From positions 28,217,631 to 28,281,630 of the forward strand of contig OY821749.1 in NCBI GenBank assembly GCA_963682055.1: a stretch of DNA of 64,000 nucleotides, read 5' to 3'. The position numbers were made by a program, and so were the translations under genes. The notes under the pieces are model-generated. The model was not told the origin of the DNA and did not search any database. It saw only the letters and a program-made list of their open reading frames with translations. Origin of the DNA: Primula veris (taxonomy: Eukaryota > Streptophyta > Magnoliopsida > Ericales > Primulaceae). The stretch's first letter is position 1; each line of letters opens with the position of its first letter. This document shows positions 12,598-25,000 of this stretch, one piece after another.

Positions 12598-15500
12598 CTA
12601 ACGATCTATGGTTGATTTGCTCATGAGGTCAACAGCTGCGTCCATGAACTGCAAATACAAAAAACCAAAAATTAGTATTTGTTGGCAAATCAACCTTATA
12701 TATTTAAACAATTGTTTACAACTGAAAACATAGTGCTGAACCGAAGCTTCCAACACTTCGAAAAGAGTAAAGTTTTTTGAGGATGGAAGTTCTTTACACT
12801 GTTTTGATTGAAGTGTATCAACATTATATTATCAAGATGAGTGTTATAATTAGCTGCAGCTTTCAGGCAAAAAAAAAATTGTAAGTTGAGGAAAAAGTTT
12901 GATTTTACCAAAGTAACTTCTCTAGTTATATTTGCTGTCTCAACTCTCAATTCAGAAAAGCAGAAAAGCAGAAAAGCAGAAAAGAATTAAGCTTCTCACA
13001 AAAACGAACCCTCAAATTAACAATAAGCACAAGCTAAAAAGGCAATAAGCTTGACCCTACAAAACCCCACTTAAACAAAATATGCAGAGCTTCCTTACAC
13101 AAATCAATACACCACAAGCCCTAAAAAAGGACTCACATGACTAATAAGCAAAATATGAAAGCATGTATTAATTTAATTAACACTGAAATTAAAACCCAAC
13201 ATTTTCTGTAGGAACAAAGTCATTTCAGAAATAGGGAACTTGAAGGAAAAAATTGCATGAAATCACATAATTACCTTCCCGATGGACTTGAGCTCTCGCC
13301 CAACTGGTTCCATAAACTTCAAGTCAACATCAATTGGCCATACCTATGCACATACATGAGCAGTATAAAAGTTATATGTTAAACAGAAACAAATTGAAAG
13401 ATATTACAAATACAATCCTAAATTGCCAAAAATACCCAGAAGCAAACTGTGATTTGGGGAAGTAATAAAGAAATATAACAGTTCAAGCTATCATCACTCG
13501 GTCTATCTAAGATTCTCAAAATTATGTACAGCCGCAGAACTTGGAGAATGATGAATATAACAGCAATCAGACTAACAATAAACGACCTAGTTCACGAAGT
13601 GCAGAAAAATATTTGGAACAGGCCAACATACAAGTCATTTGCACCCAAAGTCACGATGTTCTATTTGTGGAATTCTCTGTGTGCATGTGCTGACTGCTGT
13701 AAGGAGTAATAAACCGTATGTAAAGGCAATTAGCCCTAGGAAGACTGTTGTGTGGCTACCAAGCACCTTCCTTGGTATAAAAAGGATGCGAAACTTAAAA
13801 CTATAACATGGCTTGGCGAATAAGGAGACTTTAATTGATGTTGGCCTGTTAATTATTGTATCTAGCTGTCACCCTTACTTGCAATTTCGTAATTAGAGGA
13901 GCAACAAAATGGAACTCCTACCTTTTGCAGATTTTAAGTCATTCATCCTAAGTTTACAAATGATGCTGCACACAAACATTAATAAAATTCATAACTTCTT
14001 TCATCCGTTTATGTTGGCATATGTACGTAATATGGAATCGACATTGAATTTCAAGACAGCCACATGCACACAAAATAACTGCACATTGTGTCAAGATAAG
14101 TTCCTAGAACGATTCCCACATATTAGGACAGGTAAATTTCAAATTAAGGTTGTACGCAAGTCATTCCAGAACCATGCGCATTAACACTCAAGTGGTTAAA
14201 CTAAGATTGAAACATGGATAGAATGCATGAGCTACCCACTTATAAAATACACATCAAATTTCTGAAAATCTGTTTTTTCGAATAAGAGTAACCTAATTTT
14301 CCCAACCTGCTATGAAAGAAGTTCCATTTCAAAAGCCTCGATATGTGATACTCTCCAACGTCGTAGCACTGTTTAAAGCGACCAGCAGTACCTAATATGT
14401 TGTTGGATTTTCCCTTGGTAAGAAGCCGCATGATGCTACTATGGAGGCTAATATCTACATGTCTTTGTTGATACATATGGAAAAGTGTATATGCTTCACC
14501 AATTACATAACTACTAAAGTGAAATACTTTACGTAGACTCGTATAGCATACAATCTATCCCTCCCAATCATACTACAATCTGAAATGTCATTTTAACTAA
14601 ACGTACACCTCTCATACTGAGTACGGTACCATTTTCACATAATCATATCGCATACCATAACAAACTGAGACCTCAAATCGTGAAGTCCCAAACAAAAAGC
14701 ATTCTATCTTCTAAAATCCAAATATTCCACCACACCACAGATATTGTAAGTCTATTAACTTAAACCTGAGACTTTGCCCCTTTAGGAGAGAATTTTTGCA
14801 AATATCACAGTAGCAATGGTGTGAATAAAAATCTTCACAGAAGTATAGGATACGACAGGAAGAAACATTGCGCATAAAAAAATTGACCACCAAGGGTTCA
14901 ATCTTGCTTAGAAGCAAAGTCGAAATAGCTACAACACGGTTGTCTTATCAATTTTTCAGAGCCTAAGTGAAAAGAGGGCATATGATCTTTTCATTTAGAC
15001 AATTATGAATTGTTTTATATAGCAAGTAAAACTGAACTAGAATACGGTAACTAATCCAGAAAAATTCACCTTGAGACCAAGTAATTTGATGGGTACAGTT
15101 TGTCCTGGTACAATACACTCTGGTCCAGCTGCTTCTACAATGGCTTCGTGTGCCAACCCGCTACCAATCGGATTTGGGTGCTGCAATACACATAATATAC
15201 TTCAATAAAATACTCACCGGAACTTGAAAGTATTTCTATCAATTTAACAAAGACACCCCGCAAAAAACTTTTTCCTTGCATGACTGACTATCACGAAAAG
15301 AGCTTATAAAAATTTAATCATCCACCAAACACAACGTAAATAGGGTTTGGAGGCGCGGTAATTTCTATCTTTCCTCAGTAATTCAAAACCATTTAAACAT
15401 AACACAAACTATAATAAGGAAAAAAAACTCAAAATGGGTTACTCAGATATAAAATTAAAAAGATACGTAGTGTAGAGATAGGAATAAGATGTATTAACCT

Positions 15501-15642
15501 TGATAAGGGAAATAGCATAATCAGAAAAAGGAGTATGTTGAAGACGAAGGAGAGGTGAGTGGTGGATTTTTGGGATTGGTTTTATTCCTCCCGCCTTCCC
15601 CCTCCACGGCGCCTCCTTCTGCAGCGGAGCTCCCTTCGACAT
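12598..15642 (-). CDS. Conserved-looking 124-residue plant protein, function not recognised, four exons
   Basis: Minus-strand exons in coding order: 15642-15499, 15180 to about 15070, 13343-13275, 12648-12598. They join in phase 0 throughout and give 124 residues: MSKGAPLQKEAPWRG at the start, HPNPIGSGLAHEA opening exon 2, VWPIDVDLKFMEPVGRELKS in exon 3, and a short C-terminus ending STIDR. Splice sites are GT-AG. The protein has no signal peptide, membrane segment or known catalytic motif. The N-terminus is basic and proline-rich and the middle is mostly hydrophilic. Charged, well-formed codons across four exons with clean junctions argue for a real gene. I do not recognise the family and assign no function. 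The lower end of exon 2 may be off by one base. The transcript starts near a CT/ATCT-rich microsatellite just upstream of the ATG. Confidence 0.8.
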
Positions 15643-15693
15643 CTCTCTCTCTCTATATCTACATATATATCTATATCTATCTATCTATCTATA
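15643..15693. repeat. Microsatellite (CT)n / (ATCT)n
   Basis: A CT run followed by TATC and ATCT units lies immediately upstream of the minus-strand start codon at 15642, so it is probably within the 5'UTR or core promoter of that gene. CT-rich leaders are common in plants. Confidence 0.7.
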
Positions 15694-15721
15694 CTGTGTG
15701 TCAGTGTATGGTTCTGTGGTA

Positions 15722-15985
15722 CCGATTCGGTTCGTTTTTTAACAGAATCGAAATGGAAGTCCAACTAATTTTTCGGTTTGCTTTTTTTCGGTTTATGTAT
15801 TTTTATTTTTTGAACCGAATCGGACCGGATTTTTTCGGTCCAGCTTTAGGGTTTTTTCGGTTTTTCGGATTTTTTCGGTCTTTTTCGGTTCGATTTTATT
15901 GAAAACCGAAACCGACCCGAAATTTTTTTGGTTTTTCGGTTCGGTTATCGGTCCGGTTCGATTTTTTCGGTTTTTCGCCAGCTCT
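15722..15985. repeat. Low-complexity TTCGG-rich block
   Basis: Degenerate repeats of TTTTTCGG and GGTTCGG (AACCGAA-type on the other strand) fill this region. They give rise to spurious open frames on both strands. The block sits in the upstream region of the minus-strand gene starting at 15642. It may be the end of a transposable element, but I could not find matching termini. Confidence 0.6.
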
Positions 15986-16917
15986 AATTTTGGGGACAAT
16001 GATATAAATTTTATCCATTTGCTACTAATTTTTCTAATTTGTTAGTTAACATATAAACTGCATTTGTTATTCAACCTAACGGAATTTTTAATTTGATATC
16101 GACCTTATTTGTTTTCACTCCAATCAACAGACTCAGTCTGCTTCCGTTAACGCATACTAAGTCTACTTTACTATTAATAACATGTGTGAAAGGTTCAACT
16201 CTTATATGAAAGATTTTGGAATGAGCGAATGTAGGCTGATTAACTTACTTGAAGTGAAAATGTATAGGTTGTGTATCAAATTAGAAAGTGTGTTAGAGTG
16301 AATATCAAATCACTAAAAACTGATAGGTTAGGTACTATTTTACCATTTTACCATTTTTTTCCCTTCTATTTTAGTGTTCACCTTATTAAAACCGGACGCA
16401 AACAGGTGAAGACATGGGTACACCGGTTATTTGTTTCTTCCTGTTCAAACTAGATTCAGTTAGGAGCCGGGAGTCAGAGCATGTTTAACGGTGTGTTGGT
16501 TTAAGTTAAGTTTATGTAGGTTCGTGAAGAGTAACGAGTCAAATTTATTGATGTGTTGGTTTAACTTAAGTTTTTTTAAAAAGAATGTAATATTAAGTTT
16601 TGAATGTTACTGTAAATATGTTATACTAACACTTATATTGTAATCAAAACTAAATAATTGACAACTAAGAAACTATAAAAATAGAAACAATATTTTGTAA
16701 TACATCAATACATTCAAAATTATGTTAGATCTTATTTTAAAAAAATATTCACATTTTAAAAAATTTCTTAAAGAGTTACTATACTAGTCGTAATATTTTG
16801 AAACTACAGGAACGGTCCATGTAATTAAATGATGGTCACTTTTGTTAAATTTTTTATTTTCATACTTTTTTTGTGATATTTGAACATTACATGGTCCAAT
16901 ATTGTAGTTCTAAACGG

Positions 16918-16918
<1 letters not shown>

Positions 16919-16977
<59 letters not shown>
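16919..16977. repeat. (TA)n microsatellite, about 29 units
   Basis: A nearly perfect run of alternating T and A. It is likely length-polymorphic and prone to assembly error. Confidence 0.9.
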
Positions 16978-16980
<3 letters not shown>

Positions 16981-17084
16981 ATTAAAATTAAAACTACAAG
17001 GACTAGTCTATAATTAATACAGGGGCCGGTCAATGTTATTTCTTCAGCGAACCAATACACAGAACAGAGGAACACCGAATCAAT

Positions 17085-17200
17085 ATGAAAGAGGGGGCGA
17101 GGCCATGGCTAACGGAGCCGCAACCGCACGCTACCACCAATAAAGGTGGCCTGCCCATCAAACGAAGCTTCGCCCTCCGCAACCAACCCTGATAAGCATG
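17085..17200. other. Short GC-rich island of unknown origin
   Basis: About 115 bases of clearly higher GC content stand out in AT-rich surroundings. An ATG in good context at 17105 begins MANGAATARYHQ before a stop. A neighbouring frame reads TTNKGGLPIKRSFALRNQP and then stops. This looks like a broken piece of coding sequence, but I cannot name its source. Confidence 0.3.
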
Positions 17201-18196
17201 GACTAAGGAGTGTTTTAAAAAGTACAGTAAAAGAAGTGGAATAAATGCATATTTTTTTAATTGATTTTTTTATTCTTTATTTTTAAAATCCAGAGGAGTT
17301 ACGACAATCAGGTCATTTAGGTTCTAAAAATCATATTTTCAATCTAATAAATCTAAAATTAAAATTCATAGTGGATCTTTAGAACATATTTTTAAAATCT
17401 GGTTTTTTACCAAATAAAACATGTTATCAAACATAGCCTAGACCAAAAGTGGTTGGTATCAAAATATACCACACTCACCGCTGTGGTTCCAACTCTAACG
17501 CCTGTGAAGTATGTTTACCTTCAAATAAGAGTTTATAATTATATATATAAAAAAAAATAGCCTAAGTCTTAGAGTGAGCTCAATAGCTACAGGAAAAGTC
17601 GTTTTAATTACAAAATACACATTTTGATTGTTTCACAATCCTTTCTGATATCTATTATTTCTCGTATAATTTTTTGTTTTTATGTGTGTCACGTTTTCAT
17701 TTTTCGTTTTACTTGCGGTTCTCTTTCCGTCTCCTTTCTCTCATTTCTCCTCAATAATGATAACAAGTTTAAAATACTCACTAAAGTCACTTATTTAACT
17801 TATAAGTTGTGTAACTGGAACCTAACATTACTAATTCAACAAGAATATTCTTGCGTATATAAAATGAAACCCAAAGGATTGTTTAGATTCAAGGTTTAAT
17901 AGTTATGCGATTGAAGTAGTAGTATTTACTTATTGATAGATAATTAATTATTAAATAGCTAATTAATTTGTCATTTTAATTATTTTCGATCATTAGTTAC
18001 TTTTTGTTTTCTTTTTGTATTAAAGTGAGCATCCGCACCAGCTACCTCAACCATTTACTCAAACCTAACACATTTTATCCCTTTTAAGGAACTGTTTACA
18101 TTTACACAAATTCCAGCTTTCTTATTAATTTATTTATTCGTTATTAATATTACAAGACACAAATATCGACCGCATGATAGTTTATTACTTATTATA

Positions 18197-18395
18197 CTTC
18201 ATCCGTCCCTAAACAAATATTCTCTACGAAAATACGTGCAACTTTCACCATAAAAAACTTCATATCAAAATTACCGAAATGAAAAAATTGAAAATTTCAT
18301 CATATAGTTCTAATCATAAATTACGTGATTAACGTTTAAAATAATTTTTTCATCATATATTTTCGTAGGGGACATTTGTTTAGGGACGAAGAGAG
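18197..18395. mobile_element. Stowaway-like MITE (Tc1/mariner type), 199 bp
   Basis: TA dinucleotides flank the element (18195-18196 and 18396-18397). Its ends are inverted repeats of about 38 bases that share CGTCCCTAAACAAAT and CTACGAAAATA with few mismatches. Size, TA target duplication and termini starting CT...TCCGTCCC fit plant Stowaway MITEs. It has no coding capacity. It ends about 300 bases before the RFWD3-like start codon. Confidence 0.8.
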
Positions 18396-18665
18396 TATTA
18401 AACTAGAAAATCATATGCATTACTCATATATGAAGTGAATTTTGCGTTTAATTAAATTTAAGAAATTTACAGGTTACTGATACATGTAAGTTTTTATACA
18501 ATAATCATTAAATTTTAATAAAAATCACGTTTTTAGTAACCATATAAAGATGATTTAAACTAATTAAAATTTACAGTTTAATAAAAGTTAAAAGGCGGTA
18601 ATAGATATAGGCGGCAATTACTGGACTTAAATAAACTGACAAATTGGAAACCTAGAAATTCGAAC

Positions 18666-18688
18666 CTCTCTCTCTCTCTCTCTCTCTA
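18666..18688 (+). repeat. (CT)n tract in the 5'UTR of the RFWD3-like gene
   Basis: An uninterrupted CT run ends a few bases before the ATG at 18694. Pyrimidine-rich leaders like this are common in plant core promoters and 5'UTRs. Confidence 0.7.
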
Positions 18689-18693
18689 CAACA

Positions 18694-18986
18694 ATGGAGG
18701 GTCCGGATATCGATCTTCTTGACCCGACTTTGGCAACCGAGATCTCATCCGATTCCGAATCCGAAGTATACTCCGAGTACTCTCCCGCTGCCTCTGACGA
18801 CGACGACGATGACGTGGCGAAAGAAGTGGTTAGGGTTCCTCCTCCGGCGGCGGAGGCGGCGGCGGAGGAAATGGGTTCATCGTCGCAGGGGAACAATAGT
18901 CGTGGTGAGATTGATGGATTGTATTGTTCTATTTGTATGGAGCCTTGGTATAATGGCGGTGATCATCAAGTCTGGTATTATCACTA

Positions 18987-19026
<40 letters not shown>

Positions 19027-22000
19027 TAGTAATCGTGGCCAACGCGTAATGACAAGTAATTGAAACCTAGTAGTGATGTGATTGTAGTTTATGGTGAGCA
19101 ATTAAGAGGGCGGACGAGGAGCAGGGGCGGAACCAGGATGAAATTCTTCGGGGGGTGTAAAATTATGTCGAACAAAAGATAAAATAAAACCGAAAATTTA
19201 AAAAATCAGCAACTAACATGAATTGAACTCTAGAGCTTCCACTTGCAAAGTTAAGATGTCACCACTACACTAGCACCACTCACGTTAACAAGAGGGGGAC
19301 ATCAATGTATATACTATCTCAGAAAAATATAAATTACATGTATAAAAATTAATATATATTTTTTTGAAAATCGGCGGGGTGGCCGTGGCTCCCCATCCCT
19401 CCTTGGGTCTGCCCCTGGCGAGGAGTTAGAGGGTAAGAACGTGGTTTTTTTTTAATTATGGCTATTTTGTTTTTCTTATTCATAATGAAATAAGAGCACT
19501 GGTAATTAACAAATATAATAGTGTTTTTTCGCTTTAAACTGTTTAGCAGCCTCGCCCAACTTTTGTAAATCTCCAACAATAAAAAACTAAAGAGTTATTA
19601 TACTGATTGGTAAGTAGCGTTAGATACCATTAAAAATCATCATCATGTCCACAATTTATAGTGTAAAAAACTAAAAAGCATCCAGGTCATTGTAAAATTT
19701 GCAATTTAAGCAAAAGGATGGTATCTTTTTTCTACTATAACATAGAATTATAAATCAATCCTATTAGCAGCCACAACAAATACAGCAAAAAAAAACTTTA
19801 ATGTATAAGTAAATTGATGGTTAAATAAGTAAAAAAGAAACGGTCAGAAAAAACAGATCAAATGGTGAGGTTTACCTATATAGAGTTAGATCTGAGAGAA
19901 ACAATAGCAAATAGGAGAGATAGGGGGGAAGGATTTCGTATATGGAGAGATAAAGGGGAGGGAACGGTTCCCTTTAATTAAACGTTTTTTTTTAAATTAA
20001 ATATTAACTGTTTCTTTGTAAATTCTATTATTAGTAGGGGTATTTTCGGAAAGAATTATTTCAAAGCCTCATAAGGGCAGTATACATAGTAATAGTAAGA
20101 TATATACTACCGGACGGAGCCTACGGGATGGATGTGTGGTGTGGCGCGTTGAGCGTGTAACGCAATAAGAGTACTGGTACTGACGGAACGAATTTGAATA
20201 AATATATATACTAAAGTTTGGAGAAATTAATATTAGGGTTTAGTGCCAATTACCTGTTTGTAGAATACCGCAAGAACAATTTCTTTATAAATGGAATAAA
20301 ATGCGGGGACAGAGAATAGAGAGAGAGAGAAAGGGACAGAGGGAATAATGGAGAAGGATGGTAAACGTGATATAGTTGTTAGTATTTAGCAGTTTATTTT
20401 ATTAGTCAGTTTTCTTGTTATATGTAGTTTTTTCATCTAGCAAGGGTATTTTGAAAAGCTTGATCAGCCCTGTATGCATATAATATCAGTATAGTATGTA
20501 TGTAAATGTATATATATGAGTTGGAGATTAACTTTTAATTGTGGACCATTGTGGATGTTGTCGTTAATTTGCCACAGAGATTGTTAACAGTTAGTGTTTA
20601 GTATTTTAGGATTGGCATCTTTGGCCATGGATAAGTGAATTTGTAGGCGTGTACTTTTATTGTTGTTTTTTATGGCTTGTTACTTTTTTTAATTTTTTTT
20701 CTTTTTCGGACCTTAGCCTCTCATGTAGCAAAAAAGAGTGAATTTTACATTTATTAAAATCAATTAAGTAGCTTTAATTAGTCAAGTAAATAACTGTATC
20801 AGGATTCATGTAAAACAATAGTAACGGGGTCAAAAGAGTAAAAACTTATAAGTATGATTAGCATGTTTTGGTAGAAACTGTATTAATTGTATGTGTTTTC
20901 TATTGGATGTAGTGGAAACTGATTTTAATGACAAAAGGAGAAGCTGTAGTAGTTTTAGAAGCCGGCGATTGAGCTCTTTTCAGAAGGGAGAGTGTTTCCA
21001 CTTAAGCAGCTTTTGTCTGGAACACGTAAACAATTATATATTTTCAGGGTATATGAATCAAACTTGCTTACATAGCAGTGGAAATATAAAAAGAATAGAA
21101 TCTTTTTTGTGTGTCAAATCAGTACATTTAACCCATGGAAATTTGAAATATTAATGTAGCATTGTTAGTATCTCAATGACCTTTTTCGCATTTGAAGAGT
21201 TGACTTGGTGGGGTTTCAATTTGCTGATGTTAAAAATCAGACCACTCTTGTGATGAAAATAGAGATGATCAAAAAGGGAGTTTCTTTTTAACCAGAAATG
21301 TCTTTGATAGCAGGCAGCATAGCATTGTTAGGGTTTCAGTGTGATGTTGCAATAAGAGTCGTGCATTTTTAACGGAAATTGGAAATAGTAGTGCACAATG
21401 TTAGGTTTCAATATCTTGTGCAACAACAGGAGTGCATTTGTTTTCAGATGGCAAATTGAAACTAGTAACAAATTATTGGTAGAGTTTCATTGTTGTGTTG
21501 GTCATAAAGGGACCTCGATGATGAAAATTAAGATGATCTAAGAAATTCATGATGAGGAAAACTGTAAGATAAACTGGCTTCCTTTTTGAAGCCACATAAA
21601 TTTGAATGCAAAATTTATCAGTTCCAATTTTGTTGTATTTATAGTTATACGATTGTTCAAAAGGAACTACGTAGGTGGTGGAGATCAACCTAATCTTAGT
21701 TACAAATAAAGTGAAAGGAAAACTTAGTTCCTTTTTAAATCACAGAATAATGAAAGTGATTTATTCTTGATCGAGTTAGGTTTATGTATTCCTATAACCT
21801 GTTGCGTTTCAATTTGATTTTGCAATTATCAAAAGGAACTATTTTATTGGTGAAAGTTGGTCAGAAATAGTGTAGATGTGGATGCGCTATGGAAGAATGA
21901 ATAAATCTTGGTCCCTGTGAAGTCAGTCGTATGGTCTTTTATCATTTCAAAATTGCAAAATACAATTAATTTGACCGAAATTCATATTGGCAAAAAAAGA

Positions 22001-25000
22001 TGTACTCTGTTACTCTCTGATGGCCATGCGACTGATATTACCTTTTCATACATTGCTAGAAGATAGCATGCTATGTTCTTTCGCTTTAGGTTACTAGACC
22101 AGATATTTGTTCGATCATCCATTATCACTATTTTTATACGGCATTATTTGGGTTTGGAATTGCAGCTGTCTTCCATGTGGCCACTTATATGGTTTACGTT
22201 GTATCAAGAGATGGTTACAACATCGTAAAAGTCTTAAAAAGGTAGATTTGTTAATTTAATTATCATTTTTTGTCAAATGATAGCTGCTCTTTCATCTACC
22301 TTTTAACATTCAACTTATCTCTTCCTTATGTTAGTGCCCACAATGTAACAGCAGATGCACATTGAAGGATGTAAGAGTAATATATGCTCAACAAATTGTT
22401 GCCGTTGATCATGAAATACAGAAGGTAATTTATATACTATTTGACTATGTCTAAACCGTTTGCCGACTGTACTTTATTAAGTACTTAAGACGTTTATAAC
22501 TGTTACTGGAGTTGAGAGTTTTAGTTATGTAATAATTTCTTGTTCGCAGAAAGTGGAATACCTTGAAGCTAAATGTGCTTCTTTGGAGAAGAAGGTAAGA
22601 ATTTATATTCTCGAATGTGCAGTTATCATGTACTTTTTTCATGGGCATGCTTCATGTGAAGCTTTTCACCAAACATTCTGAACATTTACTTTTGTATGTT
22701 TGTGTTCATAACTTCATATCGTGCTATCACATTGTTACTGCTGGGTTGGTCTGGATGCTAAGAATGGAATCACTAACTACGAGTTCTTTTTGTATAACCT
22801 TGTTTATATTCATCATATCATCAGGCTTGAGGTGGTGTTTTTTACTTTTTTTAAAAATTCTTTTGATTAATTTTACCTCAGGACAAAGAGTGGCTAGAGA
22901 GAGAAGCTGAATGGCGGAAAAAGGAGTCTGATTTGCATCTGCAAGTGCGCCAACTTACTAAGGCATGTTGAACTATGACATTCATATATCTTTTTCAACC
23001 TTGATGAGGTCCTTTGTAGTCTGTTTGCTTGAGATGATTGGGAGTTTTATTCTTGTTTTAATTCTACTTGCTTTAAAAATGGTCAGTGGCATGGTTTTTT
23101 TTTTTTTTTAAACACGGTTCTCATCTTTTCCCCGGCAATCATTTAGTTCTCCTCCTTTTGAACTAGATTATATTCCCTCAGAATCCTCTCACATACGTTT
23201 ATCTGACCCTTACCAGGGTTCTTTTTGTCTTTTTTGACCATTTTAATGTTAATTATTGTTTTTTCTTCGACCGCAATTGACATCTTTGTTTTTTAAGAAG
23301 GATTGATTTGGTAGATCACACTCTTATTTTCTCTAATATCTCGATTCTTATTCGTAATATGTGCAAAACAGCTTGAATGAAATGATACTCTTACAACGCC
23401 TCTTTCATTTTTTTGTACGTATTATGATTTTCGATACATGTTTAGGGAACCTCTTCACTTGAAAACATGCAGAGAAGCCCAGCAAGGTTTTCGAATGCAG
23501 GTGAGGCTTGGCAACAATATTTTGCTTGATATATATTTATATGCTGATACATTATTCTAACGCTACTTTTATTGTCTGATGATACCTATTATGCTCATGA
23601 GTATAATTGTTTTCCCCATGACTCTCGTGTTTTAGGATTGAATGATTTGAAATTTGTTGGTCAAGGATCATTGGGCAATTTTACGTTAAAGGTTTGTCTT
23701 TTATTCTCGCTCTCTTTCCCTCATCTCGATGTATTTTGCTAAAACTTTCTATTTTATCAGCCTCCAGATTACCCAAGCATAGTGAACAATGCCATGTCAT
23801 GAAATATCATAATCCTCCATTAGCCTTTACGTTTTTCTTTCTTGAATTTTAATCCCATTGTTCTTATTATTGTAGGAGGTTCTTCACTTAGAGGGTGCCA
23901 AACTTTTTGACCTAGATGTTCCCAGCAAAGTTGTTATATTTGCTAGAAGACTGACTGGATTGGGGGGAATGCATGCACTTACCAAAGTAATGTGCCTTTT
24001 CGCTTTTAATCTTTATTGAATGGATGATATGCATTTTTATGGCTACTCCGGTTTCAAATTTTCAGCAAAAAAGCTGGAGTATTTTGAGTCTCAGGGGTGA
24101 AATTACGTTGACCCTGCTTAAATCATCTAGTCTCAGGCCAAATTTTAGAAAAACTTAGATTTTAAGCTGGTGAAGCAAACACGGCCTTAGCTTGTAAATC
24201 ATTTGTTGTAGCTTTTAAAGTTTAAGTATTGCAGATGAGCTTGATTGCTCCACATGAACGAGAAGATATTTCGCTGCCTGCAAACACAAAAGCAATCAGG
24301 GAGCTCCGCATGGCACCAGATGGCCGGCTTGCACTCCTGGCTTCCGCTGGAAAGAAGTTGTCAGTAATGAGGTGGATTTTATTTAGTTATTCTCCACTTT
24401 TTTGTCTGCCTCCCGAAGTTAAATTTTTGTGAAATTTGTTTCCTTTGAGGATAGTACCTTAATTTCTTCTTTCTTCATTTTTTTATTTCAGTACGCAGAG
24501 CAACAACATTGTTCTTTCATATGATCTACCGGTAAGCATTATTCTCATTCTTCCCATATTGCTGCTTATCCGTGGCAGTTTATATATTTGGCTGCTGATG
24601 CCTCTGATGATGGTGCTTTTACTTTTGGGAGGGGTTTAGAACTATCAGATACCCTAGCAAATGCATATTTACCTCTTGTGATTATCAATGAAGTAGAACA
24701 TGACTAGTGTGCTATATAGGGGGAATCATTTAAATATTGTTTTATAGTCAGTTGTATGTTGTCATGAATTTAAGATAGTATGTTGTCTGGTATATGTTTT
24801 ATAGTCTGAAGTTTGATGCATCAACCTACGGACCCTTTTCCAATAAAGTTACTTTTCTTCCAACTCTTGTCAGTGGCTAAGGTTTAATGCGTTTTTGAAG
24901 TATTCTTTTGCATCTACGGCTGTAAAAAGACATGTAACCATTTTCCTATAATTGTGATATTCCTTAATTTGTTTTGTAATCAGGTTGCTGGTTGGTCATG

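Larger units (their letters stand above)
15986..18196. other. Intergenic DNA between divergent genes
   Basis: The region between the minus-strand gene (start 15642) and the plus-strand RFWD3-like gene (start 18694) is AT-rich. It contains a TA microsatellite and one short GC-rich island, listed separately. No other gene could be supported. Confidence 0.5.

Noticed and set aside
13524..14917. Several short frames between exons of the 124-residue gene
   Set aside because: They lie in its introns, have no coding character and no start or splice context.
15555..15999. Open frames on both strands over the TTCGG-rich block
   Set aside because: Low-complexity repeats keep frames open by chance; the translated products are simple Phe/Arg-rich strings.
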